64,000 nucleotides of DNA from Perognathus longimembris pacificus. Lineage: Eukaryota > Chordata > Mammalia > Rodentia > Heteromyidae. Both the position numbers and the translations under genes were made by a program. Of this stretch, positions 63,296 through 64,000 are shown piece after piece. The stretch's first letter is position 1, and every line of letters starts with the position of its first letter. The notes under the pieces were generated by a model. The model did no database searches. It saw only the letters and a list, made by a program, of their open reading frames with translations, and had not been told where the DNA came from. The stretch covers positions 92,708,880-92,772,879 of the forward strand of contig NC_063162.1 in the NCBI RefSeq assembly GCF_023159225.1. Direction: 5' to 3'.

Positions 63296-64000
63296 AAATT
63301 AACTAGTATTAGTTTTCACCACTTGCTACTAAACATGCTGAAAATATATGGTCTTTCCAAATCTGAATCATCTTTCAAATTCTATTCAGCATAATTCCAC
63401 TGGAACTAAATCTATCCACCCCCCATATCCTTGCTGAAACAGCTTCTATAAAAATGGGGGAACAAATACCATTTCCAGCACCCTAACTCTCCGAGTCTTA
63501 CCACTTGCATCTTGTATATACTCTGTAGATGCAAAGAATTGTTTCCTCTGTTTGAACTCCCAACCAAATCTGTTATAGTCAATACCAAATCACACTTTAA
63601 TAGTCACTTTTTCTGTACTTCACATTGAAAGTGATTTAGATAAGTGCCAAAAAGTACACACTTAGGGACAGGGATAGTAAAAAAATATATTAACAAGAGA
63701 GTAAAGGGTGCTTGGTCCTGCTGCTTATTCAAAGAAACTAAAAGTATTTTCAACAAAGATGTGTGAGCTTACATAAGATTACAGATTATCATTTTCTGTG
63801 AAATTGCAGTGCTTTCTTCTATGTCCTGTATAATATATTCTACTTTTGAAATCTAACAATACAATACCAGAAGTCTGTCACCTTGGCTACTACAAATCAT
63901 GTGGGCAATAATACTGAAAATTTCTATTGAGACTTAAAAGAGAGGGTATACGGTTGGTTGAAACAAAAAGGAAAGATAAAGTGCTGTTGTGTGTGTTCAT
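63296..64000. other. Unrecognised sequence to window end
   Basis: AT-rich, no open frame or repeat recognised. Confidence 0.4.

Overview
This window looks like non-coding nuclear DNA from a mammal, most likely a geomyoid rodent (kangaroo rat, pocket mouse or pocket gopher). The lineage call rests on 14 copies of one dimeric SINE: a left monomer of tRNA-Ala/ID type, and a right monomer matching the 'Geo' unit that I recall being described only from Geomyoidea (IDL-Geo). About 12 further SINEs join a 7SL/B1-like left part to the same kind of right monomer. There are also older B1-B1-ID composites, one young single ID element, several L1 ages, MaLR (MLT1-type) LTRs, MIR, L2 and one MER5-like DNA transposon remnant. 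Everything was read by eye; no search was run.

I find no protein-coding gene, tRNA, rRNA, CRISPR array or bacterial-type feature. The longest open frame (191 codons, 40451-41026) is the C-terminal part of L1 ORF2. Other open frames fall in simple repeats, SINEs or AT-rich sequence and show no recognisable domain. The window is best read as intergenic DNA or a large intron.

Layout. 1-12 kb: an L1 tail, old SINEs, L2, MIR and MER5 remnants, and an X-box-like palindrome near 9.05 kb. 12-30 kb: many SINEs, several with clean target-site duplications (TSDs), GA/CA/GGGA microsatellites, two antisense L1 tails, a MaLR LTR and repeat-poor islands. 29-42 kb: the L1-rich part, with an ORF2 remnant, an old L1 end with a duplicated 3'UTR module, a SINE-L1 chimera within a single TSD, a twin-primed (5'-inverted) L1, and a second truncated L1 only about 90 bp further on. 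42-49 kb: two MIRs (one bearing a TGA microsatellite), a roughly 60-bp minisatellite, L2 fragments and an MLT1 LTR. 49-64 kb: GGAA and GA arrays, young IDL-Geo copies with perfect TSDs, an ancient antisense L1, and more SINEs.

The most informative observations concern retroelement biology. These are the chimera at 36507-36810, the twin-primed L1 at 39718-41021, the sharing of the Geo monomer between two SINE families together with its resemblance to an ID element carrying about 19 extra nucleotides, and an L1 subfamily with a tandemly duplicated 3'UTR module of about 130 bp.
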